A DNA stretch of 30,541 nucleotides, taken from positions 1 through 30,541 of the forward strand of contig JBMFHR010000011.1 of assembly GCA_049976725.1 (NCBI GenBank), in the 5' to 3' direction. This DNA comes from Conexivisphaera sp049976725. Lineage in GTDB: Archaea > Thermoproteota > Nitrososphaeria > Conexivisphaerales > Conexivisphaeraceae. Shown one piece after another: positions 7,970 to 15,968 of the stretch. Position numbers and translations under genes: made by a program. The first letter of the stretch is position 1. Every line of letters starts with the position of its first letter. The notes under the pieces are model-generated. The model had not been told where the DNA came from and did not search any database. It saw only the letters and a list, made by a program, of their open reading frames with translations.

Positions 7970-8174
7970 GCCTGAGGTACGAGTATATCCACGCCCCCAG
8001 TATGAGCGCGCCGGCCGCGGCCTTAGCGACCTGCAGCTCCACGTACACGATCCTGGGCCCCGGCACGTTTATCGGCAGAATGGCCGCCGCCAGCACGAAG
8101 ATCGCCGTCAGCAGCAGCGCCCACGCCGCCACCGTCAGCAGCATCAGCGCCGGCAGGACCTCCCTGAGGCTCAC
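7902..8174 (-). CDS. Small two-helix membrane protein, unknown function
   Basis: 90 residues with two hydrophobic helices, about 8-33 and 48-67, separated by a short polar turn (NVPGPRIVY). The tail is basic (RFLLTPRRR), suggesting a cytoplasmic C-terminus. No family is recognised. A TATA-like GGTTAAAG 26 nt upstream of GTG 8174 supports a real, leaderless gene. It sits between the acetyltransferase and the lipid-linked sugar transferase, so a role in glycan assembly or export is possible but only positional. Its 3' 68 nt overlap the convergent acetyltransferase gene. Confidence 0.65.
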   Translation of the reverse strand: MSLREVLPALMLLTVAAWALLLTAIFVLAAAILPINVPGPRIVYVELQVAKAAAGALILGAWIYSYLRLRDVVARFLLTPRRRASDRTPP

Positions 8175-8196
8175 GCTGGGGCGCGGCCCCCGCCCG

Positions 8197-8204
8197 CTTT
8201 AACC
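8197..8204 (-). promoter_or_regulatory. TATA-like element for small membrane protein
   Basis: GGTTAAAG on the minus strand, centred 26-27 nt before GTG 8174. Confidence 0.55.
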
Positions 8205-8214
8205 TTGATGGCCC

Positions 8215-9189
8215 TCAGCGGATCAGGAGGAGCCCAGTCAGGAGCGCGAGCGCGCAGCTGAGCGCCTGGAGCGCCAGCACCCCCCTCCCCACGTCCCTCT
8301 CCTTCAGAGGACCCCGCGAAGCCAGCAGGCGCGCCAGGGTGATCGGCGCCGCTGGGTCGTCGCTGGCCACTATCGAGTCGCCGACGATGACCGTGGGCCG
8401 GGCGCGCATCTTCCTGTGCTCCGCCAGGCTCTTCACGGTCGAGAGTATGAAGAAGCCGTTCAGCGCCTCCGGGAGGAGCGCGACGGTGGCGACGAGCTCG
8501 GCCTTGTACGATATCGCGAGGGCGGCGATCGCGGCCCCGAGGACAAGGCTCCCGCTGTCCCCTGGCAGTATCCTGCTCGGGTACCTGTGCAGGAGCCAGA
8601 ACCCCAGCGCCGCCGCCAGCACGATCGCCGCCACCTCGGCCCCCCGCGCGTTGCCCGCCATGAGCTCGAACGCGGCCACCGTGGCGGCGACCATCGCGGC
8701 GGCCCCCGAGACGAGGCCGTTCACCACGTCCACCATGTTCACCGCGTTCGCGGCCACGGGCACCCCCACCAGGACCAACAACGGGTATATTATGGTGAGC
8801 CTGCCCAGGTAGACCATTGGCAGGCTCAGCGTGGGCTGATAAGCCCCCATGGCCAGTATGGGGATGGCCGCGATCACGGTGCCGGCCACCTTGACCGGCC
8901 CCGGGAGCACCCTCAGGTCATCCACAATCCCTACGACGAACGTTATCGATATCACCGCCAGCATCGCCAGCAGCCTCTGGTCACCCACGAGCGACCAGAG
9001 GGCGAGCAGTCCGGCCGCCATCCCGGCGAATATGGCGGGCCCCCCGGGGTGGGCCACCGGCCTGTTGCCCTTCATGACGTCCGGCACGGTCCTCCCGATC
9101 CTCGGGAGGATCCTGGAGAGGTACCACGCGAGCGCTCCCGAGAGGGCGAACGCCAGCGCCGCCGGGATCAGCGCGGTCGACGGTTCCAA
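8215..9189 (-). CDS. Polyprenyl-phosphate sugar-1-phosphate transferase (MraY/WecA/AglH family)
   Basis: An integral membrane enzyme with about ten helices that moves a sugar-1-phosphate from a UDP-sugar to a dolichol-type carrier, the first membrane step of glycan assembly. Diagnostic motifs are all present: PDVMKGNRPVAHPGG near the N-terminus, the metal-binding GIVDDL, NAVNMVDVVNGL, PGDSGSLVLG, and a cytoplasmic EHRKMRARPT loop. TTG 9189 (324 residues) fits a TATA-like TTATTTAT about 31 nt upstream. TTG 9216 or GTG 9213 would add eight or nine residues but lie too near that element for leaderless initiation. The neighbours make it the likely lipid-carrier entry enzyme of this cluster. Confidence 0.9.
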   Translation of the reverse strand: MEPSTALIPAALAFALSGALAWYLSRILPRIGRTVPDVMKGNRPVAHPGGPAIFAGMAAGLLALWSLVGDQRLLAMLAVISITFVVGIVDDLRVLPGPVKVAGTVIAAIPILAMGAYQPTLSLPMVYLGRLTIIYPLLVLVGVPVAANAVNMVDVVNGLVSGAAAMVAATVAAFELMAGNARGAEVAAIVLAAALGFWLLHRYPSRILPGDSGSLVLGAAIAALAISYKAELVATVALLPEALNGFFILSTVKSLAEHRKMRARPTVIVGDSIVASDDPAAPITLARLLASRGPLKERDVGRGVLALQALSCALALLTGLLLIR

Positions 9190-9215
9190 CGTTGATGCTG
9201 GGCGATCCGCCACCA

Positions 9216-9223
9216 ATAAATAA
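9216..9223 (-). promoter_or_regulatory. TATA-like element for the sugar-1-phosphate transferase
   Basis: TTATTTAT on the minus strand. It is 31 nt from TTG 9189 but overlaps the alternative start at 9216. Confidence 0.45.
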
Positions 9224-9328
9224 CTTTGCGGGGTGGGCTGGGCCCCGCCTCCTGCGCCGCGCGTCGTACCGGTGCCCGTCCACGTCTCATCGAGTTAACG
9301 GCCTCGTCTACGCTATTGAGTGCAATAA

Positions 9329-9336
9329 CTTTATCA
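9329..9336 (+). promoter_or_regulatory. TATA-like element for SSB
   Basis: CTTTATCA is centred 28 nt before ATG 9361. Confidence 0.5.
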
Positions 9337-9360
9337 TGCACGCGCTGGCCAGCGCTCGGA

Positions 9361-9684
9361 ATGGCGCTCCAGGAGGTCAAGGTCTCGGAGCTCAGGAGGG
9401 GCTTCAAGCACGTGGTGGTCGAGGGGGTCGTGAAGGACATGGGCCCGGTCAGGGAGTTTAAGCTGCCCGAGCCCCTCGAGCCCGCCAGGTACACGATAGC
9501 CAAGCTCGCGGGCGACGGCGCGGAGATAGAGCTCGCGCTGTGGAACTACGACATGGACGGGGTCGAGGTGGGGCGCCGCATACGCGTGGAGGACGGCTAC
9601 GTCACGTCATTCAGGGGCAGGCTCCAGCTGAACGTGGGGTTCACCGGGCGCGTGGTCCTGCTCGATTCCCCGGGCACCGCATAA
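9361..9684 (+). CDS. Single-OB-fold ssDNA-binding protein (crenarchaeal SSB type)
   Basis: 107 residues forming one OB-fold. The order of strands resembles Sulfolobus SSB: KVSELRRGFKHVVVEGVV for the first strands, EIELALWNYD with the conserved Leu-Trp, GRRIRVEDGYVTSFRGRLQLNVG for the final strands. The segment TSFRGRLQLNVG is close to the TAFKGQVQLNAG signature of that family. The Gly/Arg-rich and acidic C-terminal tail of Sulfolobus SSB is missing; the protein ends right after the OB-fold. It lies 33 nt upstream of the uS10 gene, whose TATA box follows its TAA stop closely. A general RPA-like OB protein is the alternative. Confidence 0.8.
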   Translation: MALQEVKVSELRRGFKHVVVEGVVKDMGPVREFKLPEPLEPARYTIAKLAGDGAEIELALWNYDMDGVEVGRRIRVEDGYVTSFRGRLQLNVGFTGRVVLLDSPGTA

Positions 9685-9686
9685 AG

Positions 9687-9694
9687 GTTTAAAG
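9687..9694 (+). promoter_or_regulatory. TATA-like element for rps10
   Basis: GTTTAAAG is centred 27 nt before ATG 9718. Confidence 0.65.
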
Positions 9695-9717
9695 GGCCTC
9701 CCGGGGAACGCGTTGCC

Positions 9718-10032
9718 ATGCCGCAGAGGGCCAGGATCAAGCTGATCTCCCAGAGCCTGAACGACGTGGACAGCGTGGCGGCCCAGATAAAGGAGATCAG
9801 CGAGAAGATGGGGGCGCGCGTCCGCGGTCCAGTGCCCCTCCCGACCAAGAAGCTGAGGGTCGTCACCAGGAAGAGCCCGTGCGGTCAGGGGAGCAAGACC
9901 TTCGACAAGTGGGAGCTCAGGATCCACCGTCGCCTCATAGACATAGAGGCGGCCGACCAGCGCGTCCTGGCGCAGCTCGCCAGGCTCAACATACCGGAGT
10001 CGGTCACGATACAGCTGAAGCTCACCGCGTGA
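9718..10032 (+). CDS. rps10: Ribosomal protein uS10 (archaeal S10)
   Basis: 104 residues, normal archaeal length. Conserved landmarks are RIKLISQSLNDVD at the N-terminus, GPVPLPTKKLRVVTRKSPCG in the loop that contacts 16S rRNA in the 30S head, and WELRIHRRLIDIEA. It has its own leaderless promoter and is not followed by tuf or other translation genes; the next gene is the membrane pyrophosphatase with a separate promoter. Confidence 0.98.
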   Translation: MPQRARIKLISQSLNDVDSVAAQIKEISEKMGARVRGPVPLPTKKLRVVTRKSPCGQGSKTFDKWELRIHRRLIDIEAADQRVLAQLARLNIPESVTIQLKLTA

Positions 10033-10072
10033 GGCCCCGCTGCGGCCATCCATCAACACACATGCCATTAGA

Positions 10073-10083
10073 AAATTAAAAAA
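10073..10083 (+). promoter_or_regulatory. TATA-like element for hppA
   Basis: An A/T run (AAATTAAAAAA) ends 27 nt before ATG 10111. It follows the rps10 stop by 40 nt and could also serve as the rps10 termination zone. Confidence 0.45.
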
Positions 10084-10110
10084 GGAAGGCACTCCCGGCC
10101 CCACTCGAAC

Positions 10111-12339
<2,229 letters not shown>

Positions 12340-12350
12340 GCGGACCCCTC

Positions 12351-12367
12351 GCGCCATTTTTTGGCGG
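12351..12367 (+). terminator. T-run terminator after hppA
   Basis: Six T residues at 12357-12362 flanked by short GCC/GGC arms, 18 nt after the hppA stop. Archaeal RNA polymerase stops at such T-tracts. Confidence 0.45.
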
Positions 12368-12406
12368 CATCCTGACCGAGCGATGCCGCTGCTCGCGCCG
12401 TTACGG

Positions 12407-12414
12407 ATAATTAT
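12407..12414 (+). promoter_or_regulatory. TATA-like element for acylphosphatase
   Basis: ATAATTAT is centred 26-27 nt before ATG 12437. Confidence 0.6.
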
Positions 12415-12436
12415 CGCCCCCGCCGAATGGCCCCGC

Positions 12437-12721
12437 ATGGGGCCGCGCGCCGTGAGGCTGCACCTCTGGATATCCGGCAGGGTCCAGGGCGTGTTCTTCA
12501 GGTCGAGCATGAAGGAGGAGGCGGACAGGCTCGGCGTCAGGGGTTGGGTGAGGAACCTGCCGGACGGGCGCGTGGAGGCCGTGCTGGAGGGGGAGGAGGG
12601 TCCGGTGAGGGCCCTGGCCGAGTGGGCCCGCCGCGGGCCTCCCGCCGCCAGGGTGGAGCGCGTCGACGAGGTCGAGGAGGAGTACAGGGGCGAGTTCGCC
12701 GGGTTCAGCGTCCTTCGCTAA
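12437..12721 (+). CDS. acyP: Acylphosphatase
   Basis: 94 residues, the usual size. It hydrolyses carboxyl-phosphate bonds such as acetyl phosphate or 1,3-bisphosphoglycerate. The signature ISGRVQGVFFRSS carries the phosphate-binding loop and catalytic Arg. GWVRNLPDGRVEAVLEG contains the catalytic Asn and the glycine-rich turn. Initiation at ATG 12437 fits the TATA element. The following regulator has its own promoter. Confidence 0.95.
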   Translation: MGPRAVRLHLWISGRVQGVFFRSSMKEEADRLGVRGWVRNLPDGRVEAVLEGEEGPVRALAEWARRGPPAARVERVDEVEEEYRGEFAGFSVLR

Positions 12722-12729
12722 GCGAAAGC

Positions 12730-12738
12730 GTTAATATC
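12730..12738 (+). promoter_or_regulatory. TATA-like element for Tfx-like gene
   Basis: GTTAATATC is centred 26 nt before ATG 12760. Confidence 0.6.
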
Positions 12739-12759
12739 GTCCGGGCGCTTCCGGGTCCC

Positions 12760-13410
12760 ATGAGGGGGCGCCGGCGGGTCGGCGGGTTCCTGACCGAGAG
12801 GCAGCTGGAGATCCTGCGCATGAGGAGGAAGGGCATGAGCTACGAGGAGGTGGCCAAGGTCATAGGGACCACCAAGGAGAACGTCATGATACTCGAGAAG
12901 AGGGCGATCCGCAACATAAGGCTTGCCAAGGAGACGATAGAGTCCGCGGCGGCCGTCGCCGGCGAGGAGATCCTGATCCCCAAGGGAACGCGCCTGGTGG
13001 ACGTCCCGCCGATGATAGTCGACAGGGCCAACTCGGTCGGCCTCAAGCTCTCGCTCAACATGCCCACCCTGATGGCCCAGCTCAGCGGGTCCCTGAGGAA
13101 CCTGGTGAGGGATGGCGTCCTCACGGAGGACGTGCGCGCTTTCCTGCTGCCGGACGGATCCGTCAGCCTGGTGGCGGATGAGCGAGTCCATGTCGGCGCG
13201 CGAGCTGCTGCGGGAGGGCCTCTCGCGCATCAGGAGGGCCCTCCGCGGCCAGGGGGACCTCGCGGGGAAGTACGGCATACACGAGGACCAGGCGGCCAGG
13301 TACGTGGAGCTCCTCGGATCCCGCCGCGAGGCGGAGGAGCTCCTGAGGGTGGGCGAGGGCGACCTGCTGAGGACCGTGAGGGTCAACACCGCGAGGATCA
13401 CCAGGGATGA
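12760..13410 (+). CDS. Tfx-family HTH DNA-binding protein with missing stop or overlapping tail
   Basis: The first 140 residues match the Tfx family, first described as a regulator binding near the fmdECB operon of Methanothermobacter. They contain an HTH (FLTERQLEILRMRRKGMSYEEVAKVIGTTKENVMILEKRA), then a conserved region with IPKGTRLVDVPPMIVDRA and an ending LLPDGSVSLVADE. Tfx proteins normally stop about there. Here the frame stays open for 76 more residues of Gly/Arg/Pro-rich sequence that is simply the methyltransferase gene read in another frame. At 13178-13181 the bases ATGA would give a normal stop/start overlap if the Tfx frame were shifted by one base. So either a frameshift (real or assembly) lies near the 3' end, or the tail is genuinely translated. 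Confidence 0.82.
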   Translation: MRGRRRVGGFLTERQLEILRMRRKGMSYEEVAKVIGTTKENVMILEKRAIRNIRLAKETIESAAAVAGEEILIPKGTRLVDVPPMIVDRANSVGLKLSLNMPTLMAQLSGSLRNLVRDGVLTEDVRAFLLPDGSVSLVADERVHVGARAAAGGPLAHQEGPPRPGGPRGEVRHTRGPGGQVRGAPRIPPRGGGAPEGGRGRPAEDREGQHREDHQG

Positions 13411-14182
13411 GCTCGCCTCGCGGCTCGAGTCCAAGGGGGCCTCCGTCAGGCCCTACGCGCGCGTCCCCTACGGGCTCGTGATCGAGGAGTCCCCCGTGCC
13501 CCTGGCAGCCTACCACGAGCACCTCCTCGGGCTATTCTACATACAGGGGCCCGCCTCCATGCTGCCCGTGCTGGCCCTATCGCCCGAGTCCGGCTCCCGG
13601 ATAGTCGACGTGGCCTCGGGGGTGGGCGGCAAGACGACGCAGATCTCCCAGCACAATCCCGGATCCCCGGTGATCGCCATGGACGTGAGCGAGCGGAAGC
13701 TCATGGCGCTCAAGGCGAACGCGAGCAGGCTCGGCGCGTTCAACATAGTCGCTTACCTGATGGACGGCCGGAGGGTCGCTGAGATGGGCACATTCGACAA
13801 GGCCCTGCTCGACGCTCCCTGCACCGGGGAGGGGCTCATGCCGCTGGCCAGGGGCAGGAGATCCCGTCCCCAGGAGGAGGTCGAGAGGGCGGCGCTCCTG
13901 GAGGCGGAGCTCCTGGAGGCAGCGCTGAGGTCCCTGGGACCCGGCGGCGAGCTCGTCTACTCGACCTGCTCCACGAACTTTGAGGAGAACGAGCTAGTCG
14001 TGCACTCGGTGCTGGAGTCGCTCGACGGCTTCTCCGTGGTTGACGCGGGGCTTGACGGTGATCCCGGCGTCACGGATTACGCGGGGCTTAGCCTCCCGGA
14101 TCACCTGAGGGCCTGCCGCAGGTTCTACCCCCACAGGCACGCGACGGAGGGCTTCACGATATGCAAGATAAGGCGCCGCTGA
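13178..14182 (+). CDS. RNA (cytosine-C5)-methyltransferase, NSUN/Trm4 family
   Basis: 334 residues. A class I SAM methyltransferase of the NOL1/NOP2/Sun family, which methylates C5 of cytosine in tRNA or rRNA using two cysteines. Motif I reads DVASGVGGKTTQ. The catalytic Cys of motif IV is in DAPCTGEG (C215), and the motif VI Cys that releases the product is in YSTCST (C264), followed by FEENE. The C-terminal HATEGFTICKIRR is the usual ending. About 100 N-terminal residues form the RNA-binding lead domain. The start ATG 13178 sits in ATGA. The downstream PUA gene overlaps it by 22 nt, which suggests the two proteins act together on RNA. tRNA versus rRNA target cannot be decided. Confidence 0.9.
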   Translation: MSESMSARELLREGLSRIRRALRGQGDLAGKYGIHEDQAARYVELLGSRREAEELLRVGEGDLLRTVRVNTARITRDELASRLESKGASVRPYARVPYGLVIEESPVPLAAYHEHLLGLFYIQGPASMLPVLALSPESGSRIVDVASGVGGKTTQISQHNPGSPVIAMDVSERKLMALKANASRLGAFNIVAYLMDGRRVAEMGTFDKALLDAPCTGEGLMPLARGRRSRPQEEVERAALLEAELLEAALRSLGPGGELVYSTCSTNFEENELVVHSVLESLDGFSVVDAGLDGDPGVTDYAGLSLPDHLRACRRFYPHRHATEGFTICKIRRR

Positions 14183-14649
14183 GGGCGTGCAGCGAGGGCG
14201 AGCTGGAGCTCCTGAGGTCGGCCGTCACCTGCCACGCGAGCCGGGGCCTCGTGGGGCTCGACGCGCTCTGCGCGGACGGCGCGGGCTGCGTCGAGGTCTT
14301 CATGGTACGCCCCTCAGCCTCGGCGGAGGCACTCTCGAGGACCCCGTTCGTGGCCGGGGTGCACGCGGCGAGGATCTGCGGCGGGAGGATCGAGCCCCTG
14401 ATGGGGCTGCTGTCCGCCCTCTGGGGGCAGGTGGACCGGGGGTACATAGTGGTGAACGAGCGCGCCGAGGCCCTCTTCCTCTACGGCAGGGACATCTTTC
14501 CCTCCAGCGTGCTCAGGCGCTCGGACTCGCCCTGTGGGATCTACGCCGTGCTCAACGTGAGGCGGGAGCCGCTCGGGTGGGCCAGGAAGCGCGGCCGCGT
14601 CTACTCGAACCTGCTCGACGCGGGCTGGTACCTGAGGAGCGGCCTCTAG
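14161..14649 (+). CDS. PUA-domain protein (NIP7/COG3270-like), partner of the m5C methyltransferase
   Basis: 162 residues from ATG 14161, inside the last 22 nt of the methyltransferase gene. The C-terminal half is a PUA RNA-binding domain: ALFLYGRDIFPSSVLR, then GIYAVLNVRREPLGWARK. The N-terminal half resembles the pre-PUA domain of NIP7-like proteins. In other archaea and bacteria, PUA domains of this type are fused or adjacent to NOL1/NOP2 methyltransferases, so it probably helps RNA binding or ribosome assembly. Downstream is the minus-strand guide RNA, pointing towards this gene's 3' end. Confidence 0.78.
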   Translation: MQDKAPLRACSEGELELLRSAVTCHASRGLVGLDALCADGAGCVEVFMVRPSASAEALSRTPFVAGVHAARICGGRIEPLMGLLSALWGQVDRGYIVVNERAEALFLYGRDIFPSSVLRRSDSPCGIYAVLNVRREPLGWARKRGRVYSNLLDAGWYLRSGL

Positions 14650-14651
14650 GA

Positions 14652-14705
14652 CGGTCAGCCGAAAGCCCTCATCACGCTTCAGGACTCGGCAAATTCATCA
14701 TCCCG
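14652..14705 (-). ncRNA. C/D box 2'-O-methylation guide sRNA, textbook form
   Basis: On the minus strand the order is C box ATGATGA (14701-14695), a 12-nt guide, D' box CTGA (14682-14679), a 3-nt spacer, C' box GTGATGA (14675-14669), a 10-nt guide, and D box CTGA (14658-14655). All four boxes match the archaeal consensus and both guide lengths are standard. The terminal stem is short (two G-C pairs). The D' guide is the complement of GACTCGGCAAAT. From memory, a very similar ACTCGGCAAA run occurs in archaeal 23S rRNA at the equivalent of E. coli about 1670 (ACUAGGCAAA). The fifth-nucleotide rule then points to the second C of GACUC. The D guide predicts target CCGAAAGCCC. A palindromic TATA lies about 30 nt upstream. 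Confidence 0.85.
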
Positions 14706-14730
14706 TGCGCGCCTTGGGCGGCGCGCCACA

Positions 14731-14738
14731 TTAATATT
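14731..14738. promoter_or_regulatory. Palindromic TATA element between two divergent guide RNAs
   Basis: TTAATATT is nearly self-complementary (AATATTAA on the other strand). It lies about 24 nt before the plus-strand sRNA stem and about 30 nt before the minus-strand sRNA, so one element could drive both. Confidence 0.5.
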
Positions 14739-14757
14739 GAGCGCGGTCCCCGCGCCC

Positions 14758-14827
14758 CGCGGATGATGAGCGTCGGAACTGCCGAGCCGCGCGCGCGGCC
14801 GTGAGGTGTCCATTTGCTCTGATCGCG
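14758..14827 (+). ncRNA. C/D box guide sRNA candidate with hairpin spacer
   Basis: Perfect C box ATGATGA (14763-14769) and D box CTGA (14819-14822) are closed by a five-bp terminal stem, CGCGG with TCGCG. A 12-nt guide after the C box leads to a weak D' (CCGA, 14782-14785). A self-complementary GCCGCGCGCGCGGC (14786-14799) follows, then a weak C' (GTGAGGT, 14801-14807) and an 11-nt second guide. Predicted targets are CAGTTCCGACGC and AGCAAATGGAC; I do not recognise them. A TATA-like element 24-28 nt upstream fits. The imperfect internal boxes make the C/D call less secure than the minus-strand partner. Confidence 0.6.
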
Positions 14828-14876
14828 TCCCACTCAGCGATTTCGCGCGCCGGGCCCACGCGGGCGCACAGCAAAT

Positions 14877-14883
14877 CTTAAAT
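14877..14883 (+). promoter_or_regulatory. TATA-like element for the 15.0-19.0 kb operon
   Basis: CTTAAAT would start transcription near 14907, leaving a leader of about 117 nt before ATG 15024. No closer AT-rich element is visible. Confidence 0.45.
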
Positions 14884-14906
14884 CAGAGTTAGCCTCCCAG
14901 CGATAC

Positions 14907-15023
14907 GAGAACTAGGTGATATGAAGGAATGCCGCTCGACTCTGAGCGGTCCGAAGAGGCGGGCGAGGCCTCGCCCGCTCATCCTCCAGATCATCTCCCC
15001 TCTCCCTCAGGGGGTTGCGCTGC
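14907..15023 (+). promoter_or_regulatory. Structured 5' leader, candidate cis-regulatory RNA
   Basis: Three hairpins can form in tandem. H1 is CCGCTC/GAGCGG with a six-base loop (14932-14949). H2 is the 20-base perfect palindrome at 14959-14978, eight pairs with a four-base loop. H3 is CCCCT/AGGGG with a seven-base loop (14997-15013). H3 pairs most of the G-run at 15010-15014, nine bases before ATG 15024, the only Shine-Dalgarno-like sequence there. TGA at 14943 closes the reading frame, so the leader is noncoding in that frame. No known riboswitch class was recognised. Confidence 0.45.
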
Positions 15024-15968
15024 ATGCTGGTGAGGCAGGAGCTAAGCTACTATAGGACACCGCTGCTGAGGCTCTCGTCCCTCGAGCGCCTCTTCAGGGG
15101 GAATGACTCGCGCACCAGGATTTACGCGAAGTACGAGGGAGTGAACCCCACGGGGACCCACAAGGACCGCGCCGCCGCGCTCCACGTGCAGCGCGCGCTG
15201 GAGGGAGGTTACAGGGTGCTCACCGCCGGCACGTGCGGGAACTTCGGGGTCTCGCTCGCCTACTACTCCAGGATGGTGGGCGCGAGGGCGGTCATCTTCG
15301 TTCCCCGCCGCTACACGCTGGAGCGCGCCCCGGACCTCAGGAGGTACGGGGCCCAGCTGGTCTTCGTCGACGGATCCTACGAGGACGCCGTGAGCGCCAG
15401 CGTCCGCGCCGCCTCGGAGAACGGCTGGTACGACGCGAACCCGGGGTCCTCCAACACATCGGCGAACTTCGAGGCGTACTCAGCGCTGGCGTACGAGCTC
15501 ACGTGGGAACTCGGCGATCCCCCGGACACCGTGGTGATACCTGTCGGCAACGGCACGACGCTCGCTGGCGTCTACCTGGGGTTCGCCAGGCTTAAGGGCC
15601 TGGGCTACATAGAGCGCGTCCCCAGGATGATAGGCGTCACCACGGTGCACGGCAACTCCGCGGTCGACAGCTTCCTCGGCGGGCTCGACAGGGCCGTGCC
15701 CGTCCCCAACGTGAAGGAGACGAGGTACAACGAGCCCCTCGTGTCGATGATCTCCTTCGATGGGGACGCGGCGCTCGCGGCCCTCAGGGAGAGCGGCGGC
15801 GCCGCGCTCAGGGTGTCCGATAGGGCAATGCTCAGCCACGCGAGGCTCCTGAGGGAGATCGAGGGGCTGGACGTCCTCCCGGCCTCCGCCTCCGTGGTGG
15901 AGGCCCTGCGCCTGCTCGACGGCGGAACCCACGCGCTGATAATAACCAGCCGGTGGCACTCGCCATGA
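15024..15968 (+). CDS. Fold-type II PLP enzyme, threonine-synthase-like
   Basis: 314 residues. The PLP lysine is K47 in NPTGTHKDRAA, equivalent to the NPTGSFKDRG motif of threonine synthase. AGTCGNFGVSLAYYS gives the substrate carboxylate loop and PVGNGTTLAGVYLGF the glycine-rich phosphate loop. The protein is shorter than classic threonine synthases and has His in place of Phe before the lysine. This superfamily also includes threonine dehydratase, cysteate synthase, diaminopropionate synthase and amino-acid racemases, so the reaction is open. ATG 15024 is preferred to TTG 15015 (three residues longer). Its stop overlaps the next start (ATGA), placing it first in a four-gene operon unrelated to threonine genes. 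Confidence 0.8.
   Translation: MLVRQELSYYRTPLLRLSSLERLFRGNDSRTRIYAKYEGVNPTGTHKDRAAALHVQRALEGGYRVLTAGTCGNFGVSLAYYSRMVGARAVIFVPRRYTLERAPDLRRYGAQLVFVDGSYEDAVSASVRAASENGWYDANPGSSNTSANFEAYSALAYELTWELGDPPDTVVIPVGNGTTLAGVYLGFARLKGLGYIERVPRMIGVTTVHGNSAVDSFLGGLDRAVPVPNVKETRYNEPLVSMISFDGDAALAALRESGGAALRVSDRAMLSHARLLREIEGLDVLPASASVVEALRLLDGGTHALIITSRWHSP

Noticed and set aside
9224..9360. Possible small RNA in the gap before the SSB gene
   Set aside because: No C/D boxes, tRNA-like fold or strong hairpin with a terminator; only promoter-like AT patches.
13150..13181. Programmed ribosomal frameshift in the Tfx-like gene
   Set aside because: No recognisable slippery heptamer or downstream structure stands out, so recoding is only one untested option.
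14811..14887. Complementary fragments ATTTGCT/AGCAAAT and CTCTGAT/ATCAGAG
   Set aside because: They are not collinear, so they cannot form one helix; probably chance.
14916..14945. Possible third C/D box RNA (GTGATAT followed by CTGA)
   Set aside because: The C box has two mismatches and the interval fits only one half of a guide RNA; the hairpin reading is better.
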